This document shows positions 1 through 8,557 of a stretch of 64,000 bases of DNA, one piece after another. Below the pieces are notes generated by a model. That model was not told where the DNA came from. It saw only the letters and a list, made by a program, of their open reading frames with translations, and searched no databases. The DNA lies in NCBI RefSeq assembly GCF_017877055.1, contig NZ_JAGIPG010000002.1, positions 806,001-870,000 of the forward strand, in the 5' to 3' direction. This DNA comes from Neorhizobium galegae. GTDB lineage: Bacteria; Pseudomonadota; Alphaproteobacteria; Rhizobiales; Rhizobiaceae. The position numbers and the translations under genes were made by a program. The first letter of the stretch is position 1. Each line of letters starts with the position of its first letter.

Positions 1-1403
1 TCGCCGACCTTCCTGGCTGCCCTGATCGGCACCGGCAGCTTTTGGTTCATCTGGGTCGAGTTCCAGTTGATTTTGGTCAAGGAGAGGACCTCCTTAGCAA
101 TCTGTTCGACCGTGTTGTCACTGGATTCATGGGGGCAGATGAGTAGCGGTCGGGGATCGTAGGTGCCAGGGTAGGTACCGTAGTACGGAATGCTACCGTT
201 CGTATACAGTAGGCCCTTTCCGTCGAGCTCGACGAATGTGCCGCGCATTACAGGATAGTTGCCGTCGCGGAGCACCTTCATGGCTGTCCGCTCCTGAATC
301 CAGACCAGGTCCTTCATCTCGATCGCTAATTCGGCAAGCGCCTCGGTGATCCCTTCCGCCTCCTCCTCACGGAAGCGCGACGTCTTATAGACGGCGACAC
401 GGGCGGGGTAGTTCCGGTGGTGGGCCTTATAGGCGGCAAGCACTTCTAGGATCAACTCACGGGCATCATCCCTGGTCATGTAGGGATGCCGCCCTCTACT
501 CTCGGTTTCTGCGCGCTTACCTTTCAGGATAAAGCCGCGGCCACGCTCGTCGAACATCTGCGCCGCGCTCGTGAACAGTTCCTTCCCGCCAGCCTCCCGA
601 TAGAAGCTCACGCCGATGTAGCAGGCGGTGAACTCACCTACATGAGGCATCCGCCGCCAAGGTATGCGCCCAGTTCCCTTATAGTACAGCGATGTCAACA
701 GGTTCCAGATGACATCTGCATCATCTTGAGTGTTACGTTCGCTGTCTTCCTTGATCTTTTTCGGAATTGAGGCCTTCCCGTCAAAGACATCCTCCCAGAC
801 GATCTGGGTCGGAAAGCTCAGATGCATCGACTTTGCTTTGAGGAGCCCGCGAAAATTCAGAATGTCTGCCCGATCGACGGCATCTGTTTCACTGTCATCG
901 CTTGAGTCGGGCCGGGCGTTCCATACCCTTTCGATCATGGAAACAGGGAGTGCTATGACAGCAACGTCTGGGCGATTTCCACTCTCGTCGATTGCTTGGA
1001 GTTCCTTGAATATTTCGTCGACGGCCATTTCGATGGCCCTGTCGGTATATGGCTCCTTCTTGATCTTGTCGATTTTCGACTGAGGAATGGCAGCGGTCGC
1101 CCGCTCATCCACTTCGAACTTGCATCTATAAGGATTTTGATTGCCCAAGCCGGGGAAATCAGGGTGCATATTCGGATGCTTCTCACCGTTTCCAGCAACG
1201 CCGCCGGCGACAGTGCCCATAAAGCGCTTGGCGTCTTCCACGGTCTTGGCGCTGCCGACCACGGCGATCTTGATGCTGTCTCCGACAGGAGTCTGCAGCG
1301 GTCCGCCAACAACGAGACCGCGCCTCGGATCGGTGTTGTGGTGGCTATCGCCAAACTCGAGGTGCGGCTCTTGAAATATCGTGGTTCTAAATTTCGAAGA
1401 CAC
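1..1403 (-). CDS. Short prokaryotic Argonaute (MID-PIWI), 3' end cut by window edge
   Basis: This is a guide-binding short Argonaute, 467 codons visible, probably lacking only the last few dozen residues. The start is a GTG at 1403 with a strong AGGAGG nine bases upstream, inside the end of the preceding gene. The N-terminus (EPHLEFGD, then DPRRGL) and the C-terminal block ([10 protein letters not shown] near residues 442-451, then RAARKVG) are typical of Argonaute PIWI domains. A MID-like region lies around residues 145-205. At the first catalytic position the sequence reads CYIGVSF (residues 261-267), with serine where active enzymes have aspartate, so target slicing should be absent, as is known for short Argonautes. 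There are no PAZ or N domains. It overlaps the nuclease-APAZ gene by 17 bases, so the two are probably translationally coupled and form a heterodimer. Family assignment is firm; the biological role is inferred from family. Confidence 0.9.
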   Translation of the reverse strand, partial: MSSKFRTTIFQEPHLEFGDSHHNTDPRRGLVVGGPLQTPVGDSIKIAVVGSAKTVEDAKRFMGTVAGGVAGNGEKHPNMHPDFPGLGNQNPYRCKFEVDERATAAIPQSKIDKIKKEPYTDRAIEMAVDEIFKELQAIDESGNRPDVAVIALPVSMIERVWNARPDSSDDSETDAVDRADILNFRGLLKAKSMHLSFPTQIVWEDVFDGKASIPKKIKEDSERNTQDDADVIWNLLTSLYYKGTGRIPWRRMPHVGEFTACYIGVSFYREAGGKELFTSAAQMFDERGRGFILKGKRAETESRGRHPYMTRDDARELILEVLAAYKAHHRNYPARVAVYKTSRFREEEAEGITEALAELAIEMKDLVWIQERTAMKVLRDGNYPVMRGTFVELDGKGLLYTNGSIPYYGTYPGTYDPRPLLICPHESSDNTVEQIAKEVLSLTKINWNSTQMNQKLPVPIRAARKVG

Positions 1404-2706
1404 CTTGCGCCCCCTCCTCTTCGGCCGATTTGGCTTTCGTACGCCATGCGTCTTCGGGGACACGTGTCGGGAGCTGAACCATTGGGGGCTCTCCGAAGGT
1501 CAACCACGGTTCGACGGAAGGAGCGGCAAAGAGGTCGGTAGCTTTGGGTTCGATACTCTGCAGGAAGCGGTGCCACATGATGACCTGGCCGCGGATGGCG
1601 CTGCTGTTGTCCATGCGCTTCTTTCCAGACAGCAAGGCATCGGGCGCGGTATGGGGGTTCATGCCGTCATAGGTAAAGAAATACGTTGGCTCGATCACAA
1701 GATACCACTCGTCGAAAAGGCTCTCGAACCGAGGAATGAACGCGTGGTGACGAACAAACGATACCCGCTCCGGTTTGTCTTTATCCATGACGACGTTGAC
1801 AACCTCAGCCTCGGTGTTCTTCTTCGAGGCCCGATACTTGAATACGCGACCGGTGTTCTTAGCTCTTGCTGTAAAATAGTGGAGCCTCTTCTCCTTGCTC
1901 CAAGAAAGGTTGCCGCGCACCTGATGGCTAAGGGTCTGACGCAATAGGAACGCGAAGTTGTTCCGTTCGTTTTCGTCTTCGTGAAAAGCCAGATGCTCGA
2001 CCTCAATGGCTTCGACCTGATCAAGGTCTACGAACTTCCGGCAAACGCTCGTCCGTGGATCGTGGAACGACCAGAACCCACCTCCCTTGGTAGCCCAGTC
2101 AAAGCGAGCCGGTTCGTCGTCGCCCAGGATAATGGCGCTCGCCTGCTTTCGGTCATACTTGGTAGTGGCAACGTACATCTCTCGGGGCAGCTTGACCGGA
2201 AGGATATTGACCAAAGCCTCTTCGCCGCCGCCGAGCGGGGGTATGTAATAGCCGAAACCGGTCTTCGGAACCGTCAACGACGCGAGTCGATCCACTGCGG
2301 AGGGTCCAAGCCTGTCCTCCGCCTTGCTAAATTTCAAACGCCTGTCCTGGAAGGCATCACCTGTCGGTACTTCCTTCCAGTAGAGGCTGCCGTCAGAAAT
2401 TCGATGCAGGACGATGATGACCGGCAGATTGCTGGGACGCCAGTACTCGAGGTCTTCGGCCCGCAGAAGATAACTAAAGCCTTGGTCGTCCTCGCCTGAG
2501 TATGTTCCAGACTCGGTCGTCTTTACCTGGACAGCGATCATTCCAGCAGTCGGCCTGCCTTCGAGCATTACTTCAGCGATCCCGTCGATGCCTGCTTCCA
2601 AGCGGGAGCGGCCATCGAACTGGAAGCCCATTTTGAGGAAGCACAACCTTGTGGCTGTCTCCCCGATCTCACCGTTGATCTGATTCTGCGTAATAGTCTT
2701 CGCCAT
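1387..2706 (-). CDS. DUF4365 nuclease-APAZ protein (DREN-APAZ), SPARDA effector partner
   Basis: A 439-residue effector subunit for the adjacent short Argonaute. The N-terminal DUF4365 domain (about residues 8-150) has a PD-(D/E)xK-type core: Glu in NGEIGE, then GIDG (Asp41) and AVQVK (Gln60, Lys62). The C-terminal half (about 200-420) looks like APAZ, with the block YFFTYDG followed by GKKRMDN and [11 protein letters not shown] near its end. DUF4365-APAZ proteins paired with short Argonautes define SPARDA, in which guided recognition of invading DNA unleashes indiscriminate DNA/RNA cleavage. ATG at 2706 was chosen because upstream in-frame starts are only TTG; its ribosome site is weak. It is transcribed away from the ATPase/HNH pair across a 225-base gap. 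SIR2 and TIR motifs are absent, which argues against SPARSA and SPARTA. Confidence 0.87.
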   Translation of the reverse strand: MAKTITQNQINGEIGETATRLCFLKMGFQFDGRSRLEAGIDGIAEVMLEGRPTAGMIAVQVKTTESGTYSGEDDQGFSYLLRAEDLEYWRPSNLPVIIVLHRISDGSLYWKEVPTGDAFQDRRLKFSKAEDRLGPSAVDRLASLTVPKTGFGYYIPPLGGGEEALVNILPVKLPREMYVATTKYDRKQASAIILGDDEPARFDWATKGGGFWSFHDPRTSVCRKFVDLDQVEAIEVEHLAFHEDENERNNFAFLLRQTLSHQVRGNLSWSKEKRLHYFTARAKNTGRVFKYRASKKNTEAEVVNVVMDKDKPERVSFVRHHAFIPRFESLFDEWYLVIEPTYFFTYDGMNPHTAPDALLSGKKRMDNSSAIRGQVIMWHRFLQSIEPKATDLFAAPSVEPWLTFGEPPMVQLPTRVPEDAWRTKAKSAEEEGAQGVFEI

Positions 2707-2931
2707 TGCCAATGAGTACGATGCAGGTTCCAACCTGCCAACGGATATCGAATGCCAACGCAATCATACCGACAACAATGCGCTTTTCCTCCACAAGTTT
2801 TACAGGGCTGCTGATACGGGCTTTAAGATACATCCCATCGCGCTGGCGTAATGGCAGAAACGAACAGTTGCACCCTTTAGTGGTTGTTAATAACTTAACG
2901 GCACGCACACGCCGAGAATACTTCATCCGAG

Positions 2932-4476
2932 ATGTTTTTCAGAATTCTTCAAGGTCTAATTCCCGACAACGCAACTGATTGCGCTTACCTCATCGTGGAC
3001 GGTTGGGACGATTGGTTCTCGTTTAGAACGATGTTCACAGTCCTGGTGATAGACGAGCTGGGTGTCAGACATCAGATAGGGTCTGTGAAGATCGGCCGGG
3101 CGGGCCTGCAACCCTCCCGAAACCTGCTCCCAGGCTTTCGCGCTCCCGAATTCCCGCCTGAGTTCGATGAGCTTCCCGACACCTATTTCTCTCTCGGACA
3201 AGGCGAGGACTACTACGAAAGCCTCAACAATCTGAGCGCGGCCCAGCGGCAAAGAATGCTTGAAGGTTTGCGAGACGTGTCCTACGATCTCGGCCGGTTC
3301 GCAAGGTTTCGGAACGAACCCTCGATGGTCACCTCCCTGCTGCGTTCCGTGAACGACACTTCGGTGACGGGCCGCCTCCATCGTCTTACGACTGGGGACG
3401 CAGAACTCACGAAGTTCAGTTTTCAATATGTGCTGCCGCCATCTTGGACGCCCAACGGTGATTTCATTCAGCCCCCAGAAATGACCTTCGACGTCATTCC
3501 CGAGTCGGAGCCTCCCACCAATGTTCACGTGCTCATAGGTAGAAACGGAGTCGGAAAAACCAGGGCAATGAAAGGCCTGGTCAAGGCATTGCTGCACAGA
3601 GACGGCGAAGCGGCCGACACAGTAGGTAAGGTCGAGTTTAAGGAGGGGCGTCCCGGCGAAGCCCAATTTTCTAGTCTCGTGCTCGTCTCGTTCAGTGCGT
3701 TTGACGACCTTGCCGTTATCCCCCACCAGAATGACCGCATAGCTATTCATCAGGTTGGCCTTCGTGATCCCGTTAATGACGGCGAAGCAAAGGCGCTCAA
3801 ACTCGGTAAGGACCTCGCTGTCGACTTTCGAAAGAGCCTGGAACGTTGTCAGACCGGCTTGCGAGCCGCTCGTTGGCGCGAGGCTTTATCGAGCCTAGAA
3901 GCGGATGACCTATTCGCCGAAGCCGAGATCGGCGTTCTGCTCGGCGGCTCTGGAGAGGAATGGACGGAGGAAACGGAACACCGATTCAGCTTGTTGAGTT
4001 CTGGTCACGCGATTGTTCTCCTCACTATCACGCGACTGGTTGAGTTGGTGGACGAGCGTACGCTCGTCATGATTGATGAGCCGGAAGGTCATCTACATCC
4101 TCCGCTTCTTTCGGCGTTCATCCGCAGCCTTTCCCGTCTACTTGTATCACGCAACGGTGTCGCTATTGTCGCTACCCATTCTCCCGTCGCGCTCCAGGAA
4201 GTACCGCGCTCCTGCACATGGAAGCTTCGACGGACCGGTCGCATCTCGGTCGCTGAGCGTCCCACTATGGAGACATTTGGCGAAAACGTCGGGGTACTGA
4301 CGCGCGAAGTCTTCAGCCTAGAGGTAACCCGGACCGGGTTTCACAAGCTTTTGGTAGACGCGGTATTTCATCGTCAGATGAGTTACGATGATGCCCTCCA
4401 CTACTTCGGAGAACAGTTGGGCACCGAGGCGAAAGCGATCATCAGAGCGCTAGTTCTCGAAAGAGATCGCCAATAA
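2932..4476 (+). CDS. AAA/ABC-type ATPase of a two-gene ATPase-HNH defence pair (PtuA-like)
   Basis: A 514-residue ATPase with a Walker A (GRNGVGKT, residues 203-210), an ABC-like signature (LLSSGH, about 354-359), a Walker B with the catalytic glutamate (LVMIDEPEGHLHP, 378-390) and an H-loop (VATHSP, 413-418). The long insertion between Walker A and signature is typical of OLD/RecF/SMC-like defence ATPases. The first 200 residues are a family-specific region I do not recognise. The gene overlaps the HNH gene by one base (TAATG), so the products probably act together. The layout matches Septu, where PtuA ATPase and PtuB HNH nuclease form a complex that degrades nucleic acid during phage infection. 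The assignment to Septu rather than a sister ATPase-HNH system is inference from layout and motifs. Confidence 0.75.
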   Translation: MFFRILQGLIPDNATDCAYLIVDGWDDWFSFRTMFTVLVIDELGVRHQIGSVKIGRAGLQPSRNLLPGFRAPEFPPEFDELPDTYFSLGQGEDYYESLNNLSAAQRQRMLEGLRDVSYDLGRFARFRNEPSMVTSLLRSVNDTSVTGRLHRLTTGDAELTKFSFQYVLPPSWTPNGDFIQPPEMTFDVIPESEPPTNVHVLIGRNGVGKTRAMKGLVKALLHRDGEAADTVGKVEFKEGRPGEAQFSSLVLVSFSAFDDLAVIPHQNDRIAIHQVGLRDPVNDGEAKALKLGKDLAVDFRKSLERCQTGLRAARWREALSSLEADDLFAEAEIGVLLGGSGEEWTEETEHRFSLLSSGHAIVLLTITRLVELVDERTLVMIDEPEGHLHPPLLSAFIRSLSRLLVSRNGVAIVATHSPVALQEVPRSCTWKLRRTGRISVAERPTMETFGENVGVLTREVFSLEVTRTGFHKLLVDAVFHRQMSYDDALHYFGEQLGTEAKAIIRALVLERDRQ

Positions 4477-5318
4477 TGAGAGCGCTACCTAAGCCGCCGT
4501 TCGGCGCGATGTCCGCTCTGGACGCCTGCGTCTCGAGTATCCGCGACGCTATCCTCAAAGACCGTCTCTTATCTTCCTCTAGCGCTATTGCTGCTGCAGA
4601 AGGCGACTATTCGGCTCGAGGTGACACAATGAGCCTCTTCGCGATACCGGGCTCCGACGATGTCGCATCAATGCTGACCACATCCGAAATGATGCGGGTC
4701 TATGCGGGAACATTCGTCAGAAGCAAGGCGACGCGCTTCCTGTACGATCTAATCAAGTCGGCCCCTAAAAATGATATGTGCCCCCTATGCGGCCAGCGAA
4801 CCGTGTCGACCCTTGATCACTACCTAGCGCAGTCTATTCACCCAAGCCTAACGATAGTGCCGCTGAATCTTGTGCCCGCCTGTGCCGAGTGCAACAAAAA
4901 GAAACTCGACTTCCAGCCCCAGAGCGAGGTTGAACAGGGCTTCCACCCGTACTTTGACGATTTCGACGATACGCAATGGCTTGTGGCGGAGGTGATGGAG
5001 ACTACCCCCGCTGCGATCCGCTTCTTCGTGATGGCCCCTTCGCATTGGACGGAAGCCAAGGCAGCAAGAGCTTATAGGCACTTTACTTCATTCGACTTGG
5101 GGACTTTGTATTCGAGTCATTCCGGCGTTGAGATTAGCAACATCCGATATTCCCTCGAAATGGTGGCCACCAAGGGAACGCCTGAAGATGTCCGATTGAC
5201 CCTGTTGGATCGTGCCGAAAGCGCCCGGCGCGTGAATTTGAACTCTTGGCAAACGGCGACTTACCAAGCCCTTGCTGACTCCTATTGGTACTGCAGCGGC
5301 GGTTTCTTGCTGACCTGA
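4476..5318 (+). CDS. HNH endonuclease partner of the ATPase (PtuB-like)
   Basis: A 280-residue nuclease with a central HNH/zinc-finger core: CPLCG (Cys102, Cys105), LDHYL (Asp114-His115), the asparagine of PLNLVPAC (Asn131) and CAECN (Cys136, Cys139). Two CxxC pairs would bind structural zinc and His115 is the likely general base. About 95 residues precede the core and 130 follow it; both flanks are unassigned and may contact the ATPase. It starts at the ATG overlapping the ATPase stop by one base. The protein ends soon after YWYCSGGF. Another frame stays open and protein-like for about 45 codons after this point, so a C-terminal frameshift cannot be excluded. Catalysis is predicted, not shown. 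Confidence 0.8.
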   Translation: MRALPKPPFGAMSALDACVSSIRDAILKDRLLSSSSAIAAAEGDYSARGDTMSLFAIPGSDDVASMLTTSEMMRVYAGTFVRSKATRFLYDLIKSAPKNDMCPLCGQRTVSTLDHYLAQSIHPSLTIVPLNLVPACAECNKKKLDFQPQSEVEQGFHPYFDDFDDTQWLVAEVMETTPAAIRFFVMAPSHWTEAKAARAYRHFTSFDLGTLYSSHSGVEISNIRYSLEMVATKGTPEDVRLTLLDRAESARRVNLNSWQTATYQALADSYWYCSGGFLLT

Positions 5319-5688
5319 TCCGCACCTTTCAATCGAGAGATTTTTACTACTCGATAGATGTCCCTGTAAAACTAGGCAATGCACTACTCACCGCTATCAG
5401 GAATCGCCAGATCACTCGCCTATCGTCCGCTTTGGCCGAACTCGGACCACATAGCCAGATTCCCGGATGTCCGCTATCGCCATTCGGTACTCCGACATCG
5501 GACAGTTGCATACGTGAAGAGTTTCGGACGCCGGCAGGCGTACGAAAGTCCGCGAGGAACGAACCCGCGGACCACAGGCTGATGCTATGGAGATTCCGCT
5601 TTTCGGCCCCAGACGCCCTCCCGAGCAGCGGGTTCGTTGCACGGCCCAAAGCTGCCGTTGGTTAAGGCAAGGCTGAGGAACTCGACCT
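5319..5688 (+). other. Non-coding gap after the HNH gene
   Basis: No convincing complete gene. The first 130 bases can be read in the +2 frame as a continuation of the HNH protein (SRDFYYSIDVPVKLGNALL), but there is no start or ribosome site. Further on there is an imperfect palindrome (TTCGGACGCC/GGCGTACGAA, about 5522-5545) and a wider inverted pair (GAACCCGC near 5560 against GCGGGTTC near 5630). These suggest scarred, rearranged DNA and not a regulatory region. It leads into an IS3 transposase remnant. Confidence 0.5.
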
Positions 5689-5899
5689 GCTCGCATCGTC
5701 ATTGCAGAATGGACCGACGACTCCAACAGCTTCCGGCCGCACCAACCCTCGGATACCAAGCCTTGGCTGACTTTGCCGGGCTTATTGCCGCAACCGGTTC
5801 CAACGCTACGCAATCGGGAAGCTTCGTGTTTCCGCCGGGTGCTCCCACCACGCCATGGCTGATCAAAAAAACGCCGAAGCTCTGATCACAGCCGGATGA
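5689..5899 (+). pseudogene. IS3-family transposase (OrfB) C-terminal remnant, frameshifted
   Basis: Three short stretches in different frames join into the C-terminus of an IS3-type DDE transposase: ARIVIAEWTDD...FRPH in one frame (5689-5742), then TLGYQALADFAG and IAATGSNATQ in the next frame (from about 5745), then AEALITAG and a stop at 5897-5899. These correspond to the end of the rve integrase domain (W..DYN..RPH..LGY) and the tail common to rhizobial IS3-family OrfB proteins. At least two one-base indels break the frame, and the catalytic D, D and most of the upstream domain are missing. It marks past transposition between the ATPase/HNH and Zorya modules. I recognise the family by eye only. 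Confidence 0.7.
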
Positions 5900-6179
5900 G
5901 ACGTCAGTGGCAGGTTATCAGCCAACAGGACAACAGTGGCGGAAATAATTTCCACATTTGCACCTCATCGGTGCGAGGATCCAGCGATAGCACACCGGGC
6001 GGCTCAGGCGACATGATCTATCCGGGAAAGGCGTGCCGGCCGTGGAGCTTGCGGGCATGGACCAGACAGAAGTAAAATTCTATTCCGCGGGTTTGATCAC
6101 GTTGCAATCATTCATGGAATTGTTATCGGTATGATACGCTTAGGGTTTCGTTCTAGTTTGGCAGGAATTTGGGGGACAA
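5900..6179 (+). promoter_or_regulatory. Leader region of the Zorya operon
   Basis: 280 bases upstream of zorA with no gene, AT-richer toward the 3' end. A TATGAT-like element lies near 6130, but the best -35 candidate (TTGCAA near 6103) is too far upstream for standard spacing, so the promoter is not pinned. GGGGGA just before the ATG at 6180 is a strong ribosome site. The 5' part probably still contains the end of the decayed IS3 element. Confidence 0.35.
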
Positions 6180-7631
6180 ATGTTCGAGACGTTGCTTCAA
6201 TCTGGTATTGCAACGCGCGATCTGGTCCTTGAACTGGCATCCCTCCTAAAGGAGCCACCCGCGCCAGGGTTGTTCAGCCTCTTTCTTGTATTGCTTCTTC
6301 TTCTGCTGGTTCTGGGGTTTGTCTCGACTGTGCGGAGCCGCGCGAAGGTTCTCAGGTCGGCCATCAATCTCGTCCAAAAGACAGATGGCGCCAGCGGCTT
6401 GCAGGAGAGTTTCGAAGATATTCAGAACCGGCTAGCAAAGCAAAGGGGGAGAGCCGCGCGTCATCTGACGGACACCTGGAAGGAGTTTCGCGAGACAACA
6501 ATTGAGCCGCGACCGGGAACCGTTCTCGGTGTTCGGAATTCGGTTAGGCCGTCAGTTTTCTTCAATCTTGAGGATATGGGCTTCAGTGTATCCGGCTGGA
6601 GGTTCGTGCCGGGCTTTCTCGTGTCAATCGGGCTTGCCGCGACGTTCCTCGGTCTGATTGCCGCGCTCCAGCAGACCGGTGAGAGCCTCAAGGGCGGTGA
6701 TCAGGCTCAGGTGCGCGAAGCACTTACGCAGTTGCTCTCAGTTGCCTCCGCAAAATTCATCATGTCGCTGACGGGGCTTTTGTGCTCGATCGTTTTTACT
6801 GCCTTCTTACGTGTGGGCGGCCAGCGGCTGGAAAGCACCATGCGAAAGCTCACGCATGAGATCGAAATCCGCATGAATTTCGTCAGTCTCGAAGATTTGG
6901 CAGAGCGCCAGCTTGAGGCGATCGTCGAGCAGCGCGATCACATGCAGAAACTTAACCATGATCTCATCGCTGCGATCTCTAAGCCGCTTGAGAATGCACT
7001 GGCCGCCAGCAACACCCATGTGGGGACGATGGTTGACGACATCTCCCGCTCGCTTTCCACGGGGCTCGCGGCGGCGATGGATAAGGCGAGCGATCGGCTG
7101 GAAAGCGCATCCGACGCGCTCAATGGCCTTGCTACAAAAATCAGCGAAACCGCGGAGCAGTTTACGGTCGCCGCCGAACGGACGGCGGTCGGCCTTGACG
7201 GCGCCGCACGTAGGCTGGAACTCGTGACTGATAATCTTTCTCGTGCCGGAAGCGGCCTCGCTGAGGCGACGGAGCCGATGGTCGAAGCCATCACTGGAAC
7301 AGCTACGACGACTAAACAAATTGCTGATGCGAGCGTCGAGATGGTTCAATCGGCACGAAAAGCTCTGGATTCAGAGCGTGGTGTGGTAGTCGCCGCCGCG
7401 GAATCCATTCGCGAGCAGATCAAGAATTTCGAAGCCCGTGCTGCATCCTATGACGGGCAGCTCGAAAAAGCGTTCAAGATGTTTTCAACTGAAATAAGCA
7501 GGTCTGTTTCGGAAGTCGAAAATCATGCGAATGCGGTTCATCAGCAGTATGCTGACGCTTTGGGTACTCTTCAGGCCGTTATCGAAAACGCGAAAGCTTT
7601 CAGGCCCGAAAGCGAGAGGCCCGCGGAATGA
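6180..7631 (+). CDS. zorA: Zorya type I protein ZorA (MotA/TolQ-like stator subunit)
   Basis: A 483-residue membrane protein. Hydrophobic segments lie at about residues 31-50, 143-163 and 191-212, a MotA/ExbB/TolQ-like arrangement. They are followed by a long soluble helical tail (213-483) rich in Ala, Glu and Lys. In Zorya, ZorA forms a pentamer around two ZorB subunits, making a proton-driven inner-membrane motor, with the long tail projecting into the cytoplasm; the complex senses infection at the envelope. The start ATG at 6180 follows GGGGGACAA. It is first in a four-gene operon, with an ATGA overlap to zorB. Membrane segments are seen; assembly is known from the family. Confidence 0.92.
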   Translation: MFETLLQSGIATRDLVLELASLLKEPPAPGLFSLFLVLLLLLLVLGFVSTVRSRAKVLRSAINLVQKTDGASGLQESFEDIQNRLAKQRGRAARHLTDTWKEFRETTIEPRPGTVLGVRNSVRPSVFFNLEDMGFSVSGWRFVPGFLVSIGLAATFLGLIAALQQTGESLKGGDQAQVREALTQLLSVASAKFIMSLTGLLCSIVFTAFLRVGGQRLESTMRKLTHEIEIRMNFVSLEDLAERQLEAIVEQRDHMQKLNHDLIAAISKPLENALAASNTHVGTMVDDISRSLSTGLAAAMDKASDRLESASDALNGLATKISETAEQFTVAAERTAVGLDGAARRLELVTDNLSRAGSGLAEATEPMVEAITGTATTTKQIADASVEMVQSARKALDSERGVVVAAAESIREQIKNFEARAASYDGQLEKAFKMFSTEISRSVSEVENHANAVHQQYADALGTLQAVIENAKAFRPESERPAE

Positions 7632-8557
7632 GGGGCGCGGGCGGGACGCGCCCTCAGGAAGAAGAGGAAGAGTCCGTCTTCATCTCGATGGCCGACATGA
7701 CGATTAGCTTCCTCTTCGTCATCATGATCCTGCTTGCGTTTTTTGCGACTCAGTTCACTGATCCTGAGACCGTGCCGCGTTCTCAGTATGACGAAATTCT
7801 CAAACAAAAAAACGAGATAGAAAAAGAGCTGCGCAAGGTGCAGACGATTATAGGAGCGTCCGACCTTCAGGTATCCGACGAGGTGCAGGCCATGAAGGAG
7901 GAGATCGAGGATTTGCGGCGGCGGCTCGCGATGCCTGATGCTCCAAACCAGATGGAAGTGTACAACAACAAGGTTTCGGAAACCCGCAGAACTCTTTTGA
8001 CGAGCCTGAAGAAACAGATCGACGAGATCAAAGGTGTCAATGTCAGTATCAGCGCGACCTTCGAATCGCTGCAATTTTCGGGCGACGGTCTGTTCGAAAC
8101 GAATGCTGATGTGCCAACAGCGACCGGATCGCTGCGGGTCAGCAAGATCGCTGAAATACTAGATCGAAACCTTGGATGTTTCTCACTAGGCCCGCGCAAG
8201 AGATTCAGCCCGGATTGTAATCCGGGATATGCAGTGATCGACTCCCTGCAAGTGGAAGGCCATACCGATGACCGTGGCACCGACATTCTGAACATGAGGC
8301 TGAGCGCAAACCGCGCCTCGTCTGTCTATTCACTCATGACCTCGCAGCGGCCTGATCTCCTCAACTTCAACAATAGAAGTGCACAGCCCGTCCTTTCGGT
8401 GGCAGGCTTCGGCAAGGGGCGCCCCATTCAATCCAACGCGACCGATATCGGCAAGGATGCCAATCGCAGGATCGATCTCCGGTTCATCATGGCCGTGCCC
8501 GCAAAGGAGGCCGATATTTCGGCGATCAAGAACGCCCTGACCGAGGTGCCCCGATGA
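7628..8557 (+). CDS. zorB: Zorya type I protein ZorB (MotB/OmpA-like stator subunit)
   Basis: A 309-residue partner of ZorA. An acidic N-terminus precedes a single transmembrane helix (about 22-42) that begins with SMADMTISF; Asp23 is in the position of the proton-carrying aspartate of MotB. A helical linker (about 50-130) leads to an OmpA/MotB peptidoglycan-binding domain in the C-terminal half, with VEGHTDDRGT, then LSANRASSVY, and NRRIDLRF near the end. The domain would anchor the motor to the cell wall in the periplasm. The gene overlaps zorA and zorC by ATGA at both ends, so translation should be tightly coupled. Function is assigned from family and position. Confidence 0.92.
   Translation: MRGAGGTRPQEEEEESVFISMADMTISFLFVIMILLAFFATQFTDPETVPRSQYDEILKQKNEIEKELRKVQTIIGASDLQVSDEVQAMKEEIEDLRRRLAMPDAPNQMEVYNNKVSETRRTLLTSLKKQIDEIKGVNVSISATFESLQFSGDGLFETNADVPTATGSLRVSKIAEILDRNLGCFSLGPRKRFSPDCNPGYAVIDSLQVEGHTDDRGTDILNMRLSANRASSVYSLMTSQRPDLLNFNNRSAQPVLSVAGFGKGRPIQSNATDIGKDANRRIDLRFIMAVPAKEADISAIKNALTEVPR

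Noticed and set aside
953..1576. Long open frames overlapping the Argonaute gene on either strand
   Set aside because: They are shadows: codon use and protein content are not gene-like, and the true gene has Argonaute motifs throughout.
1..2706. SPARSA or SPARTA (SIR2/TIR-linked) Argonaute system
   Set aside because: The partner has a DUF4365 PD-(D/E)xK-type core and no SIR2 or TIR motifs.
5319..6179. Retron-type non-coding RNA next to the ATPase/HNH pair
   Set aside because: No reverse transcriptase is present, and much of the region is explained by IS3 remnant sequence.
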